Program-made: the position numbers and the translations under genes
NCBI GenBank assembly: GCA_022793195.1
Contig: JAAWCJ010000020.1
Span: forward strand, 1 to 62,009
Length of the DNA: 62,009 nt
Direction: 5' to 3'
From: Lachnospiraceae bacterium
GTDB lineage: Bacteria; Bacillota; Clostridia; Lachnospirales; Lachnospiraceae
The notes under the pieces: generated by a model
The model's input: the letters and a program-made list of their open reading frames with translations, nothing else
What the model was told of the DNA's origin: nothing
Database searches by the model: none
Shown: positions 34,838 through 43,551 of the stretch, piece after piece
Position numbering within the stretch: position 1 is the first letter of the stretch
How the letters are laid out: every line of letters starts with the position of its first letter

Positions 34838-35725
34838 TTAATTTTCCCTGGTGATCAGCGCAAGAACCAGCTGATTTAAGAATTCATTTTTAAAGGGAAG
34901 CCCGTTTAATGCCTCCACTGCCCTTCTGGAATAAAACTCCACCTGCTCTTTAGCGGCCGACAACCCCTTAAGAGTCACATAGGTGGTCTTCTCATTTTTC
35001 TCATCGCTTCCCACCGGTTTTCCAAGGACTTCTGATGTACTGGTGACATCCAGGATATCATCCTGGATTTGAAAAGCCAGCCCCACATCGGAAGCCACCT
35101 GTCCCATAACTGCCGTCTGCCCTTTATCGGCTCCGCCTAAAACTGCCCCGATCATAAAAGAAGCCTCCAAAAGCGCCCCTGTCTTCAACCGGTAAATAAA
35201 ATCCAGCTTTTCTTCCGGGACAGGTTTTCCCGTCAGTTCCACATCAACGGTCTGCCCGCCGATCATCCCGTAAATTCCTGTCTTTTCTGCCAAAATACCA
35301 ATACAGGCCCCCACAAGATCCGGCCTGTCTGTCTCTTTAAATGCTCTTGCCGCCGTCTCAAAAGCATAAATCATAAGTGCATCTCCGGCTAATATGGCCA
35401 TATCCTCCCCGTAGACAGCCCAGGTCGTCTTTTTCCCCCGCCGGTACTCATCCGCATCCATGGCCGGCAGGTCGTCATGGACCAGAGAGGAGGTATGAAT
35501 CATTTCCACCGCCGCCATAAAAGGCCCCAGTTCCTTTCCTTCCCTGCCAAACAGACGGCAACTCTCCTGCATAAGCAGCGGGCGAAGCCTTTTGCCTCCT
35601 GCCAGCATACTATAATTCATGGCCTGGAATATGGTTTTTTGAAATCCGGTTTCCTCAGGAAGAAAGTCCTTCAGGATTTTTTCTATTTCCCCCACTTTTT
35701 CCTTCATTTCATCCTTAAAGTTCAC
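34838..35725 (-). CDS. ispA: polyprenyl (farnesyl) diphosphate synthase
   Basis: A 295-aa trans-prenyltransferase with the two aspartate-rich motifs: first DDLPAMDADEYRRG (DDxxxxD) and second IQDDILDVTS (DDxxD), plus GGKRLRP. Together with dxs it makes the C15 carrier precursor. Start: I prefer GTG 35725, with GGGG 6 nt upstream and the common N-terminus xNFKDEMKEK; GTG 35737 would overlap xseB a little more, and ATG 35707 is also possible. It overlaps the xseB 3' end. Confidence 0.94.
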   Translation of the reverse strand: MNFKDEMKEKVGEIEKILKDFLPEETGFQKTIFQAMNYSMLAGGKRLRPLLMQESCRLFGREGKELGPFMAAVEMIHTSSLVHDDLPAMDADEYRRGKKTTWAVYGEDMAILAGDALMIYAFETAARAFKETDRPDLVGACIGILAEKTGIYGMIGGQTVDVELTGKPVPEEKLDFIYRLKTGALLEASFMIGAVLGGADKGQTAVMGQVASDVGLAFQIQDDILDVTSTSEVLGKPVGSDEKNEKTTYVTLKGLSAAKEQVEFYSRRAVEALNGLPFKNEFLNQLVLALITREN

Positions 35726-35954
35726 GAAGTTCCCCACTTTCCTCTAAAACAAGCACTTTTTTTTCCACTTCATCAATACTTTCTCTGCACTTTTTCACCA
35801 GGGAAAGCCCTTTTGCATACACATCAAAAGACTCCTCCATGGTAAGCTCATCCCCTTCCAGGCGTTCCAGCAGCTCATCCAGCCTGGCAAATGTTTCTTC
35901 TATACTCAGCGCCTCTTCCTTTGACGCTTTCCCATTCAATACTTTTTCACTCAA
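35715..35954 (-). CDS. xseB: exodeoxyribonuclease VII small subunit
   Basis: A 79-aa helical protein with the XseB signature SIEETFARLDELLERLEGDELTMEESFDVYAKGLSLVKKC. It forms the small subunit that binds XseA. The start is a TTG at 35954 that overlaps the xseA stop, with AAGGA just upstream, giving translational coupling. Family length. Confidence 0.94.
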   Translation of the reverse strand: MSEKVLNGKASKEEALSIEETFARLDELLERLEGDELTMEESFDVYAKGLSLVKKCRESIDEVEKKVLVLEESGELREL

Positions 35955-37189
35955 GGTTCCTTCTCTCCTTCATTTTCCCATCTTTCCTCATTGGCAGATG
36001 TACCTGTCACCCTGGCCCACACCTTTCCGTCGGAAAGCCTGAGAATCAGCTTGTCCCCCTCTGAGGCTCCTGTCACTGATTTCAGGCGGCTTCCGTCTTC
36101 CTTTGTCACAAAAGCATACCCGCCCGTGATTTTATGAAGCGGGGAACAGCCTTTCAGTCTTTCCGCCAAAAGTTGCAGCTGATGATTTTTGTCCTTCAAT
36201 ATTTTCGCCATGGCAGCCAAAAACCTGTCCGACATACTGTCCAAAACCAGCCGTTTTTCCGCTGTCTGCTGTTCCGGCTTAAACTTTTGGATACGGAGCG
36301 CCCTTTTTTCCAGTTCCTGCCTGTAGCGTTCCATCCTCCGCTCCATGCCGTCCTGAAGCCGCCGTTTCCCTTCCAAAAGCCCTGCCAGGAAAACATCATA
36401 TTCATAAACAGCCAGCTCTGCCGCAGCCGAAGGCGTCGGCGCCCGCAAATCCGCCACGAAATCCGCAATCGTAAAATCAGTCTCATGGCCTACGGCGGAA
36501 ATCACCGGGATAGAGCAGTCAAAAATGGCCTGCGCCACTTTCTCTTCATTAAACGCCCATAAATCCTCAATGGAACCGCCGCCTCTGCCCACAATCATGC
36601 AGTCTACCCCCAACTGTTCAAGGGCTTCAATTCCGGCAACAATGGTATCGGCCGCCCCTTCCCCCTGTACCTTCGCCGGATACAGGTACAGGTCCACATA
36701 AGGATTCCGCCTGCCTGCAATGCTTATAATATCCCGGACGGCAGCCCCCGTGTCGGCAGTGACAATGCCAAGGGATTTAATATAACGTGGAATGGGCTGC
36801 TTATATTCCTTTGCAAAAAGCCCTCTGTCAGAAAGTTCCTGTTTTAACGCCTCAAACTGCTCATACAGGCTTCCGACTCCGTCCAGGGTAATTTCTTTGG
36901 CGTAAAGCTGATATTTCCCATCTCTCTCATAAATATTTACGCTTCCCTTAACCACCACCTGCTGGCCTTCCCTCATGAGAAACGGCAGGCCTTTTCTGTT
37001 CCCCGCAAACATCACTGCCTGCAGCAGGGAACCTTTTTCCTTCAGCGTAAAATAAATGTGGCCGGAAGAATGGTATTTGCAGTTGGACACTTCCCCCCGC
37101 ACGGAAACAGAACCCAAAAGATAATCCTGGGTAAACATGTTTTTAATATAATCATTGACCTGTTTTACCGAATAAATACTGCGTCCCAT
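35951..37189 (-). CDS. xseA: exodeoxyribonuclease VII large subunit
   Basis: A 412-aa nuclease subunit with an N-terminal OB fold (SVKQVNDYIKNMF, GSVSVRGEVSNCKYHSSGHIYFTLK), the catalytic core (GIVTADTGAAVRDII, then DCMIVGRGGGSIEDLWAFNEE, ISAVGHETDFTIADFVADLRAPTPSAAAEL) and a coiled-coil C-terminus. It cuts single-stranded DNA into short pieces with XseB. It starts 3 bp after the nusB stop. Confidence 0.96.
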   Translation of the reverse strand: MGRSIYSVKQVNDYIKNMFTQDYLLGSVSVRGEVSNCKYHSSGHIYFTLKEKGSLLQAVMFAGNRKGLPFLMREGQQVVVKGSVNIYERDGKYQLYAKEITLDGVGSLYEQFEALKQELSDRGLFAKEYKQPIPRYIKSLGIVTADTGAAVRDIISIAGRRNPYVDLYLYPAKVQGEGAADTIVAGIEALEQLGVDCMIVGRGGGSIEDLWAFNEEKVAQAIFDCSIPVISAVGHETDFTIADFVADLRAPTPSAAAELAVYEYDVFLAGLLEGKRRLQDGMERRMERYRQELEKRALRIQKFKPEQQTAEKRLVLDSMSDRFLAAMAKILKDKNHQLQLLAERLKGCSPLHKITGGYAFVTKEDGSRLKSVTGASEGDKLILRLSDGKVWARVTGTSANEERWENEGEKEP

Positions 37190-37192
37190 CTG

Positions 37193-37612
37193 TCACGGCT
37201 CCGTCACAAGCTTCGCCAGGACACCATTGACAAAGGACGGCGAATCATCTCCTCCGTATTTCCTGGCAATTTCCACCGCCTCGTTGATGGCCACCTTTTC
37301 CGGAACGGATGCCTCATACCGCATCTCATAAAGAGCCAGACGAAGAACTGTCAAATCCACCTTCCCCATGCGCCCCGTTTTCCACCCTCTGGCCACCTCG
37401 TTTAGCTTGGAATCCAGTTCCGGCACCGAGGCATAAATGGCGTCGATTTTTTCCTGCATATAACTCCTGTCTTTTTCCTCCAGAGGTGATAATTCTTCCA
37501 GGTACATCTGCACCTGTTCCTCAAAATCCGCCGCCAGGGCAAAAAATTCCCTGCGAAACAGCATCCGAAACACGTGCTCCCTAAGTTCGCGTCTGTTCAT
37601 CTCTTCCTCCAC
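37193..37612 (-). CDS. nusB: transcription antitermination factor NusB
   Basis: A 139-aa all-helical RNA-binding protein with the NusB pattern: RRELREHVFRMLFRREF at the N-terminus, LTVLRLALYEM, and VAINEAVEIARKYGGDDSPSFVNGVL at the C-terminus. It binds boxA RNA with NusE in rRNA antitermination. GAGGAAGAG precedes ATG 37612. A terminator-like hairpin 50 bp upstream separates it from the Asp23 gene, so read-through past that hairpin or an unseen promoter drives the nusB-recN genes. Confidence 0.96.
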   Translation of the reverse strand: MEEEMNRRELREHVFRMLFRREFFALAADFEEQVQMYLEELSPLEEKDRSYMQEKIDAIYASVPELDSKLNEVARGWKTGRMGKVDLTVLRLALYEMRYEASVPEKVAINEAVEIARKYGGDDSPSFVNGVLAKLVTEP

Positions 37613-37660
37613 TCCGCCATCCTGCGCCGCCGGCGCTTCTTGCGGATATCATAGTAAAAA

Positions 37661-37685
37661 AAGGGCGCCTTTTCCAGCACCCTTT
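37661..37685 (-). terminator. terminator or attenuator between the Asp23 gene and nusB
   Basis: Stem of 8 bp (GCACCCTT/AAGGGCGC region, one non-canonical pair) followed by seven U on the minus strand, 29 bp after the Asp23 stop codon. Confidence 0.75.
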
Positions 37686-37713
37686 TTCAGTTCTCTTCCA
37701 ACTTTACACTTCT

Positions 37714-38100
37714 CTATCTGGTCTTATCAATGTTCACACCGGCAATCTTGACATTTACGTCAATCACCGACAGCCCTGTCATATTCTCAATGGCTGTTTT
37801 TACCCGCTCCTGAACCTGTGCACACACCTCCGGGATGCTGTAGCCGTATTCCATATTCAGGGATAAAGCCACTGACACGGAAGTATCCAGCACATCCACC
37901 TTGACGCCCTTTGACAGGTTTTTCATCCCCAGCTTTCCAACCAGCTCATTGGTAATATTCCCCGCCATGGAAGCGACTCCCGTAATTTCCGTGGCAGCCA
38001 GGCCGGCAATGATAGCCACAACTTCATCTGCAATCTGGACTTCGCCAATGGTTTCCTTATCGTGATGCAGGGTATGCGTATTTCTGTTTTCAAGTTCCAC
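37714..38100 (-). CDS. Asp23/Gls24 family envelope stress protein
   Basis: A 128-aa protein with the Asp23 pattern: GEVQIADEVVAIIAGLAATEITGVASMAG, then KGVKVDVLDTSVSVALSLNMEYGYSIPEVC and VIDVNVKIAGV. Family members sit at or near the membrane and are linked to envelope stress; in Clostridia a copy regularly lies between spoIIIAH and nusB. I use GTG 38100, which has AGGAGG 8 nt upstream; a TTG or ATG further out (38175) has none and would overlap the promoter. Confidence 0.9.
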   Translation of the reverse strand: MELENRNTHTLHHDKETIGEVQIADEVVAIIAGLAATEITGVASMAGNITNELVGKLGMKNLSKGVKVDVLDTSVSVALSLNMEYGYSIPEVCAQVQERVKTAIENMTGLSVIDVNVKIAGVNIDKTR

Positions 38101-38142
38101 TGCCCATCCCTCCTGTGTCTCAAATTCATACTTTTGTTTATC

Positions 38143-38171
38143 ATTATAACAAAAAGCCGAATATTTATCAA
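38143..38171 (-). promoter_or_regulatory. sigma-A promoter of the Asp23 gene (and probably nusB onward)
   Basis: Minus-strand TTGATA (38166-38171), exactly 17 bp, TATAAT (38143-38148), 42 bp before the GTG start. Confidence 0.82.
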
Positions 38172-38187
38172 CCAAATATGTAATTCT

Positions 38188-38883
38188 TTACTGGTTCATA
38201 TCCATCAGGGTAATCACCACATTGGCCGTATCCGCCTCTGTCTTCCTCTTTACTATATCTTCGATTTGGGCTCTCTGGGCATCTGTAAGTTCCGCTTTGC
38301 CCACCACCACATCCACTGTGGCCCCATTGATACAAACCACTGAATCAGCAAAACCTTTTGCGCCCAGGAGAGTCTCTGCCGCATTTTCTTTCTCCGCCAC
38401 ATCCGTCAGCGCAATCATCTGGTTGACGGCTTCTTTCTTCTCCTCTTCTCCAAGTTCGGCATTATTGATGATTTCCATCAACGTTTCCTTATTTTTGCTG
38501 CGCAGCTGCTCTCTGTTTAACTGGGCCTGGGAAACGTAGCTGCTGACTGTCATACCACTGGTCAGTACTGCCTCACCGGGCATCTCTGCCCCCGCATCTG
38601 CCGCGTTTGTTTCCTGTTCCCCTCCTTCTTCCGCCGGTACGTATACATCAGCCACCTGGCTTTCCCCATTTTGGGAAACGGCCTGGTTTTCTTTTAAAAT
38701 ATCCTCATCAGAAATGTCTAAAAGCCCCGCAGCTACGGTTTCCTCCCCTGAGGCATCTGCCTGTGCTTGTTTTTCTCCGCCCGGAAAATCAAATTTTCCG
38801 GCATAGCTTAAGTAGCCTGCCACAGCAATCATTACCGCCAGCAGAGTTAAGATGACCTGGTTTTTCTTTACAATTCGCTTCAC
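38188..38883 (-). CDS. spoIIIAH: stage III sporulation protein AH
   Basis: A 231-aa membrane protein with one N-terminal helix (VILTLLAVMIAVAGYLSYAG), an acidic low-complexity linker, and the YscJ/FliF-like ring-forming domain at the C-terminus (LMEIINNAELGEEEKKEAVNQMIALTDVAEKE, then VCINGATVDVVVGKAEL). It sits in the outer forespore membrane and binds SpoIIQ, building the feeding-tube channel between mother cell and forespore. It is the last gene of the spoIIIA operon. Confidence 0.96.
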   Translation of the reverse strand: MKRIVKKNQVILTLLAVMIAVAGYLSYAGKFDFPGGEKQAQADASGEETVAAGLLDISDEDILKENQAVSQNGESQVADVYVPAEEGGEQETNAADAGAEMPGEAVLTSGMTVSSYVSQAQLNREQLRSKNKETLMEIINNAELGEEEKKEAVNQMIALTDVAEKENAAETLLGAKGFADSVVCINGATVDVVVGKAELTDAQRAQIEDIVKRKTEADTANVVITLMDMNQ

Positions 38884-38897
38884 AGTACCGCTCCTTT

Positions 38898-39479
38898 TTA
38901 AGATTCTTCTTTGACTCTCTTTAATACTTTAATTTTATGTGGGGGGACGTCAAATAATGCTTCCATTGCCGCAGAGATTTCTGCTTTTACCACTGCATTA
39001 TCCCCCCCTTCCGCCGCCACTAAAACCCCCGTCACCCTGGGACAAAGCTCTTTTGTGACATAGGGCGCGTTTTCGCCCCCAAACAGAACTGTCTGGCTGG
39101 ACTGGCTGATTTCTTCCGTAAATCCCACCCCTCCTTCGCTATCCGTCTCACTGACACTCTTCTGTTCCAGAGAAGTATCAGCCTGGAGAATCGTCTCCCC
39201 TCCTGACTCCACCGTCAGCATCACCTGCGTCTTCCCAGCCCCCTCTATGGAGGTTAAAAATTCCTCCACCCGTTTTTCCAGTTCCCTGACATATACCTCC
39301 AGTTCCCTTTCAGCATTTACTGTTTCTTTTTGAGGAATTGTTTCTTCCGTCTGTGGTTCCTCTTTCTTGTCCGTCGGCAGCACAATGACCAACAGCAAAA
39401 TTCCGGCAAGCAAAAGCAAAACCCATGTCTCTGTCTTAAGCTTTTGCGCCTTTTTTATGGTAAATCCCCATTTCTTCAT
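38898..39479 (-). CDS. spoIIIAG: stage III sporulation protein AG
   Basis: A 193-aa protein with a single membrane helix (TWVLLLLAGILLLVIVLP) and a ring-building motif domain (ELEKRVEEFLTSIEGAGKTQVMLTVESG; CPRVTGVLVAAEGGDNAVVKAEISAAMEALF). SpoIIIAG forms the large ring of the feeding tube. Start ATG 39479 has GAGGGG 6 nt upstream, overlapping the end of spoIIIAF; the longer in-frame start at 39500 lacks one. Confidence 0.95.
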   Translation of the reverse strand: MKKWGFTIKKAQKLKTETWVLLLLAGILLLVIVLPTDKKEEPQTEETIPQKETVNAERELEVYVRELEKRVEEFLTSIEGAGKTQVMLTVESGGETILQADTSLEQKSVSETDSEGGVGFTEEISQSSQTVLFGGENAPYVTKELCPRVTGVLVAAEGGDNAVVKAEISAAMEALFDVPPHKIKVLKRVKEES

Positions 39480-39489
39480 GATATGCCCC

Positions 39490-40092
39490 TCACCTGACAA
39501 TCACAACAGATTCCTCTTTTATGGAAAACTCCCCTGCCAGAAGCTTCTTTAATTGATTGTCCTCAGCTTCTTCCAGATAACTTTTTGGAGCGCTGTCTTC
39601 AGAGAGAATCTGCACTTTCTTTTTTTCTATGACAATCTTTCCCGTTTCTTCTTCCTCTTCGCTGCTAAAGGGTATGACTCCAATCTCCATTACCTGTCCA
39701 AATGTTTCGCTGGACTGGTCGGAGTCAATCCTTACCCGCACGGAAATCCCATCATATCCCTCTCCTTTCAAAAACTTAAGGGCCTGGGCAGCCAGTTCCT
39801 CTTCGTACCCTTGCACCACCTCATCCGCATAAGACTCCCCCATCAGGTAAAGCTCGTCCTCAAATTCCTTCCTGGCCCCACTTCTCTCAAAACCAAGTTC
39901 CATCCTGGAAAAAGCTTCTTCCAGATGAAATAACTTTCCCAGGGGCGCAAGTACCACCAAAAGTAGTATCATCCCCATAAAATGACGGATATATTTTTCA
40001 TTTTTCCCTTCCGGAAGAAGCCTCAGGATAAGAGACATAAAAATCAGACACGCCGCAATACTTTTGACCCATTGGTAAAAACTGTCCAGCAT
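39490..40092 (-). CDS. spoIIIAF: stage III sporulation protein AF
   Basis: A 200-aa protein with two N-terminal membrane helices (VKSIAACLIFMSLILRLLP and HFMGMILLLVVLAPLGKLF) and a soluble domain with GYDGISVRVRID, the ring-building fold. Part of the spoIIIA channel. ATG 40092 has GGGAGG upstream; a start at 40128 would add 12 residues without a site. Confidence 0.94.
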   Translation of the reverse strand: MLDSFYQWVKSIAACLIFMSLILRLLPEGKNEKYIRHFMGMILLLVVLAPLGKLFHLEEAFSRMELGFERSGARKEFEDELYLMGESYADEVVQGYEEELAAQALKFLKGEGYDGISVRVRIDSDQSSETFGQVMEIGVIPFSSEEEEETGKIVIEKKKVQILSEDSAPKSYLEEAEDNQLKKLLAGEFSIKEESVVIVR

Positions 40093-40131
40093 GTTCCCAC
40101 CTCCCTTTCCCATAGTCGGATGTACCAATAT

Positions 40132-41265
40132 CTATATGGATGTAAAGGCACAGATCACACCAATAATAAGCAAAAACATCCCTGCCGAAGCTGTGGTCAG
40201 TTTTAAAAGCAATCGTATGGCGCAGGCCATTCCAGCCAGACATTCCGTCACCCTCTCATCTGCTACCGGCTGAATCATGGCAGCCGCCCCATGATAAAGG
40301 ACAGTGATCAAAGCCAGTTTGAGAACGGGAAGAGCCGCCAGAAGTACAAGCGCCACAAGGGCCGCCATCCCTATTCCATTTTTGATGAGGCAGGCTGTCC
40401 CTGCCGCCAGGCTCGCAGCAGCCCCGGCCCCTCCCCCAATCCCGGGAATCGCGCTTAAAATCTTTGTCATCGCTCCTGTTTTTACAGAATCTGCCATGGG
40501 AATCACCATGCTTTGAATAATCCCATAGCCTGCCACAAGACCAATCAATGTTTTGAGGCCCCATCCCAGGACAAGCTCCAGAAGTTCCGTCATTTTTGTG
40601 AGAATGTCCTCTTTTGAAATATGGTTCACCAGCGTCAGCACCACATAAACCTGGATTCCCGGAATAAACACCATCTGAAACAGCCATTCAATGATACTGA
40701 CAGCCGCCATGATAAATTCATAAGAAAACACGGAGGTTAATGGTTTCCCTGCAGCAGCCACCGACAAGGTAAAGGCCGGAAGGAGTGCGCTCATAAATCC
40801 CATCACATGGGAAACTGTATCTTTTGCAATCTGAGCCGCTTCGGCAAAAGCCGTAAGGAGCAGTGACAAAAGTACCAGATATGTCACATAAAACCCCATT
40901 TCTCCGGCCTGCCTGTCCTGAAAAGAAGCGGCCAGCCCCGAAAACACAGTTCCAAAGGCAGCAATCAGCAGAACATGTCCAAGACTTTTTCGACTGGCAT
41001 TGATTTCTGAGAAAAGATTTTCTTTCAGATATGCCGGTATTTCTTTCAGTGTCTCTCCCACTTTCCCTGATACGAGTCCCTCCACCAAATCAGAAAAAGA
41101 AGGCGCTTCCTCCATTGCCTCATCCATGGCATCCTGGGCTCCGCTGTAGTCATAATCGTCTGCCGGATTTTTCCCGGAACCTAAAGATACTACCGGAAAA
41201 AATGCCCAACAAACAAACACAATAAAAAGTGTTTCTCTCAGCCTGTCCTTCCCCCGGCGCTTCAT
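40132..41265 (-). CDS. spoIIIAE: stage III sporulation protein AE
   Basis: A 377-aa polytopic protein with an N-terminal signal or anchor (TLFIVFVCWAFFPVVSLGS), the FSDLVEGLVSGKVGETLKEIP region and about seven further membrane helices, ending with helices rich in Gly and Ala. It is the main membrane pore component of the SpoIIIA complex. ATG 41265 overlaps the spoIIIAD stop by 4 bp. Confidence 0.95.
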   Translation of the reverse strand: MKRRGKDRLRETLFIVFVCWAFFPVVSLGSGKNPADDYDYSGAQDAMDEAMEEAPSFSDLVEGLVSGKVGETLKEIPAYLKENLFSEINASRKSLGHVLLIAAFGTVFSGLAASFQDRQAGEMGFYVTYLVLLSLLLTAFAEAAQIAKDTVSHVMGFMSALLPAFTLSVAAAGKPLTSVFSYEFIMAAVSIIEWLFQMVFIPGIQVYVVLTLVNHISKEDILTKMTELLELVLGWGLKTLIGLVAGYGIIQSMVIPMADSVKTGAMTKILSAIPGIGGGAGAAASLAAGTACLIKNGIGMAALVALVLLAALPVLKLALITVLYHGAAAMIQPVADERVTECLAGMACAIRLLLKLTTASAGMFLLIIGVICAFTSI

Positions 41266-41642
41266 GTAAGCAGCCGTCCCAGTGTATTTAAAAGCGACAG
41301 GATCACCGGCATACTCACAAGCAGAATTGACAGTCTTCCGAACAGTTCAATCTGCCCTGCTGCCGAAGAGTATCCCCCATCCCTGCAAAGAGAGGCTGCA
41401 AATTCCGACACATAGCTGATTCCCAGCATTTTCAGAAGGATTTGAAGATACCGCTCCTCAATGGTCACATATTCCGAAAGTTCCTCCACCGCCTTTATGA
41501 TCTGTGCCAATTTCTCAAATGCATAGAAAAAGATTAAAATTCCCGCGCCGAATACCACATATGTGCCGAACTGCGGTTTGATCTCTTTAAGCTGCATGGC
41601 CATCAGTACGGCTGCCACGCCCACTACTGCTATTTTAATCAC
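41262..41642 (-). CDS. spoIIIAD: stage III sporulation protein AD
   Basis: A 126-aa membrane protein: helices at IKIAVVGVAAVLMAMQL, YVVFGAGILIFFYAF and the C-terminal LSILLVSMPVILSLLNTL, with YVTIEERYLQILLKMLGISYVSEFAASLCRD between them, the typical SpoIIIAD pattern. I use GTG 41642 (AAGGGG 7 nt upstream), which gives the family length; the frame extends upstream to 41846 but there it reads antisense-like repeat sequence and the spoIIIAC gene. Confidence 0.94.
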   Translation of the reverse strand: MIKIAVVGVAAVLMAMQLKEIKPQFGTYVVFGAGILIFFYAFEKLAQIIKAVEELSEYVTIEERYLQILLKMLGISYVSEFAASLCRDGGYSSAAGQIELFGRLSILLVSMPVILSLLNTLGRLLT

Positions 41643-41682
41643 CGCTTTTCCCCTTTTCCAAAACCAACACCCGACAAAGTTG

Positions 41683-41711
41683 TCGTATGAGGAACGAAGT
41701 TTCCTATACGA
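41683..41711. repeat. palindromic repeat between spoIIIAC and spoIIIAD
   Basis: Imperfect 13-bp arms around GAA (TCGTATGAGGAAC / GTTTCCTATACGA). The same palindrome occurs at 61893-61921 and, in half form, at 50918-50930. It fills most of the 85-bp gap between two sporulation genes that are normally almost adjacent. Confidence 0.8.
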
Positions 41712-41727
41712 TGAAAACCGTCGGTAT

Positions 41728-41922
41728 CTACAGTGAAAATAACTTTTTAATTGATTCAAACAGATCATATATGTATGGGACCAGCCAGTAAAGCACCAGC
41801 AAAAGCCCCGCCAGGCTGGTAAGGAAAGCATGCTCTTCCCTTCCACTGTGTTTTAGCACCTGGCAGATTACCGATACCAGGACTCCAACTGCTGCAATTT
41901 TAAAAATCAGGCTAACTGTCAT
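41728..41922 (-). CDS. spoIIIAC: stage III sporulation protein AC
   Basis: A 64-aa protein made of two membrane helices (LIFKIAAVGVLVSVICQVL and AFLTSLAGLLLVLYWLVPYIYDLF) joined by KHSGREEHA. Exact family size and pattern. Part of the SpoIIIA channel membrane base. Confidence 0.95.
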   Translation of the reverse strand: MTVSLIFKIAAVGVLVSVICQVLKHSGREEHAFLTSLAGLLLVLYWLVPYIYDLFESIKKLFSL

Positions 41923-41943
41923 GTTTCCCTCCCAATCTCATTC

Positions 41944-42465
41944 TCAGATCAGCAGGATTGTAATAAACACCCCTGCCAGAATACCAAGGCAGTTATACAG
42001 ACGCATCTTTTTTGGAAGCTCTGCATAAAGTTCCTTTCTCACATCTTCCACCTGCTCTGCCGCCAGGGCAATGGTCTGAAGCTGTGTTTCCCGGTCAAGG
42101 CAGCCAAGCTCATTCCCAAGCCTTAAAAGGATCTCTTGATCTGCTTTTGTCAGATGGGAAGAGGACAGCCGCTCTTCCACCGCCCGTCCCCAGATGACAA
42201 CCAGCCGTTCTCCCGCCCTTTTCCCCATCTCCTCCACCAGGAAATCAAAAAAACCGCTAAAGGGAGGGCTGCTCCTTCCCGCCATCACTGCAAAGGTTTC
42301 TTCCAGTGTGCCTCCGCTGAAACGGACTTCTCCCGAAAGAAGGTGCAGAAGCTTTTTAAGCTCCAACAATTCTTTATAACGGAGATGAACGCGGAAACTC
42401 TGTCCAAATCCAATGGCTGTCGTAGAGATAATCACACAAGCCGACCCGATAATTTTAAATATCAT
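41944..42465 (-). CDS. spoIIIAB: stage III sporulation protein AB
   Basis: A 173-aa protein with an N-terminal helix (IIGSACVIISTTAIGFG), a helical domain resembling type II secretion GspF (RYKELLELKKLLHLLSGEVRFSGGTLEETF) and a C-terminal helix (NCLGILAGVFITILLI). Its ATG overlaps the spoIIIAA stop. Confidence 0.95.
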   Translation of the reverse strand: MIFKIIGSACVIISTTAIGFGQSFRVHLRYKELLELKKLLHLLSGEVRFSGGTLEETFAVMAGRSSPPFSGFFDFLVEEMGKRAGERLVVIWGRAVEERLSSSHLTKADQEILLRLGNELGCLDRETQLQTIALAAEQVEDVRKELYAELPKKMRLYNCLGILAGVFITILLI

Positions 42466-43502
42466 AATGTTTCCCCGCCCTTTCGTTCATCCTCCAAAGC
42501 AGGAACCTTCTTTCCATCTTGTCCAAAAATTTCAAGAACCTGTCCCACTTTTTTTCCTTTCTCATTCCGCTGCCCCAGAAGAATATAACGCTCGAAAATC
42601 CCCTCTTTAAAAAGACTTTCCAGCGAAGGCTTTCCCCTGATTTCCGCGACAGAAGCTCCATGGGCTGTCGCCAAAACACTGCAGCCACAACATGCAGCTT
42701 TTTTTACAGCCAAAACATCTTCATCACTTCCAATTTCATCTGCTGCCACCACCTGGGGGGACATGGAGCGAATCAACATAAAAAGCCCCTGGGCTTTCGG
42801 GCAGGCATCCAGTACATCAGTCCGAACCCCCACATCATTTTGCGGGATTCCCTGATAGCAGGCGGCAAGCTCCGACCGTTCGTCGGCCACCCCCACCGTA
42901 ACCCCGGCATATCCATCCGTCCCATCGGAAATCAGCCGTATCATGTCCCGAAGAAGCGTTGTCTTCCCGAAACCAGGCGGCGATATGATCAAAGTACTTC
43001 GGATTCTTTTCCCATCATATAAATAAGGGAGAAGCGCCTTTGCACATCCCTTCACCTGGTGGGCCAGGCGAATATTTAAAAATGAAATATATTTGAGAGT
43101 GCGGATCTTTCCTCCGTCTAAAACGGCCTTTCCGGCAAGCCCGATCCTGTGCCCCCCCTGAACGGTCAAAAATCCCTGCCTCAGTTCTTCTTCGTAAGCA
43201 TACAGAGAATAACTGCCTGCATATTCCAGCGTTTCCCTCACTTCCCGTTCACTGACCTTGCGAAGGCTTTGAAGGACTTCTTCTCTTCCCGGAGAAAATC
43301 TCCTGTAAACTTCCCCTCCCATCGGCACGAGGGTTCCGTTCTCCAAAAATCCATATTCCTGCCCTTCATACTGGCATAAAAAGGGCTTCCCCGCCCGCAG
43401 TTTAAGCTCCTGCAACCCTTCAAAAGAACATGCCGCCCTTTCTAAAACTCCCCGCAAGGGTCCTGCCAGTATCTTTAAAATTTCTTCTCCGCCTTTCATC
43501 AT
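42462..43502 (-). CDS. spoIIIAA: stage III sporulation protein AA (secretion ATPase)
   Basis: A 346-aa AAA+/GspE-like ATPase with Walker A PPGFGKTT (about residues 174-181), the Asp-box region RSELAAC, and Walker B VVAADEIGSDEDVLAV. It is thought to power the feeding-tube channel and is the first gene of spoIIIAA-AH. Two adjacent start codons (43502 and 43499) follow AGGCAGGTGGG; the second is equally likely. Confidence 0.96.
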   Translation of the reverse strand: MMKGGEEILKILAGPLRGVLERAACSFEGLQELKLRAGKPFLCQYEGQEYGFLENGTLVPMGGEVYRRFSPGREEVLQSLRKVSEREVRETLEYAGSYSLYAYEEELRQGFLTVQGGHRIGLAGKAVLDGGKIRTLKYISFLNIRLAHQVKGCAKALLPYLYDGKRIRSTLIISPPGFGKTTLLRDMIRLISDGTDGYAGVTVGVADERSELAACYQGIPQNDVGVRTDVLDACPKAQGLFMLIRSMSPQVVAADEIGSDEDVLAVKKAACCGCSVLATAHGASVAEIRGKPSLESLFKEGIFERYILLGQRNEKGKKVGQVLEIFGQDGKKVPALEDERKGGETL

Positions 43503-43521
43503 CCCACCTGCCTTCTACCCT

Positions 43522-43542
43522 AATCTATGAGCCTGTCCCCAA
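43522..43542 (-). promoter_or_regulatory. possible sigma-E promoter of the spoIIIA operon
   Basis: CATAGATT (43522-43529, minus strand) matches the sigma-E -10 consensus CATACANT at all but one base, about 20 bp before spoIIIAA. The -35 is weak (CTATCTT region, partly in the preceding terminator). The operon is known to be under sigma-E in relatives. Confidence 0.38.
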
Positions 43543-43551
43543 AGATAGAAC

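Noticed and set aside
41643..41846. 68-residue extension of spoIIIAD
   Set aside because: It runs through the palindromic repeat and the spoIIIAC gene in another frame; GTG 41642 has a ribosome site and gives the family length.
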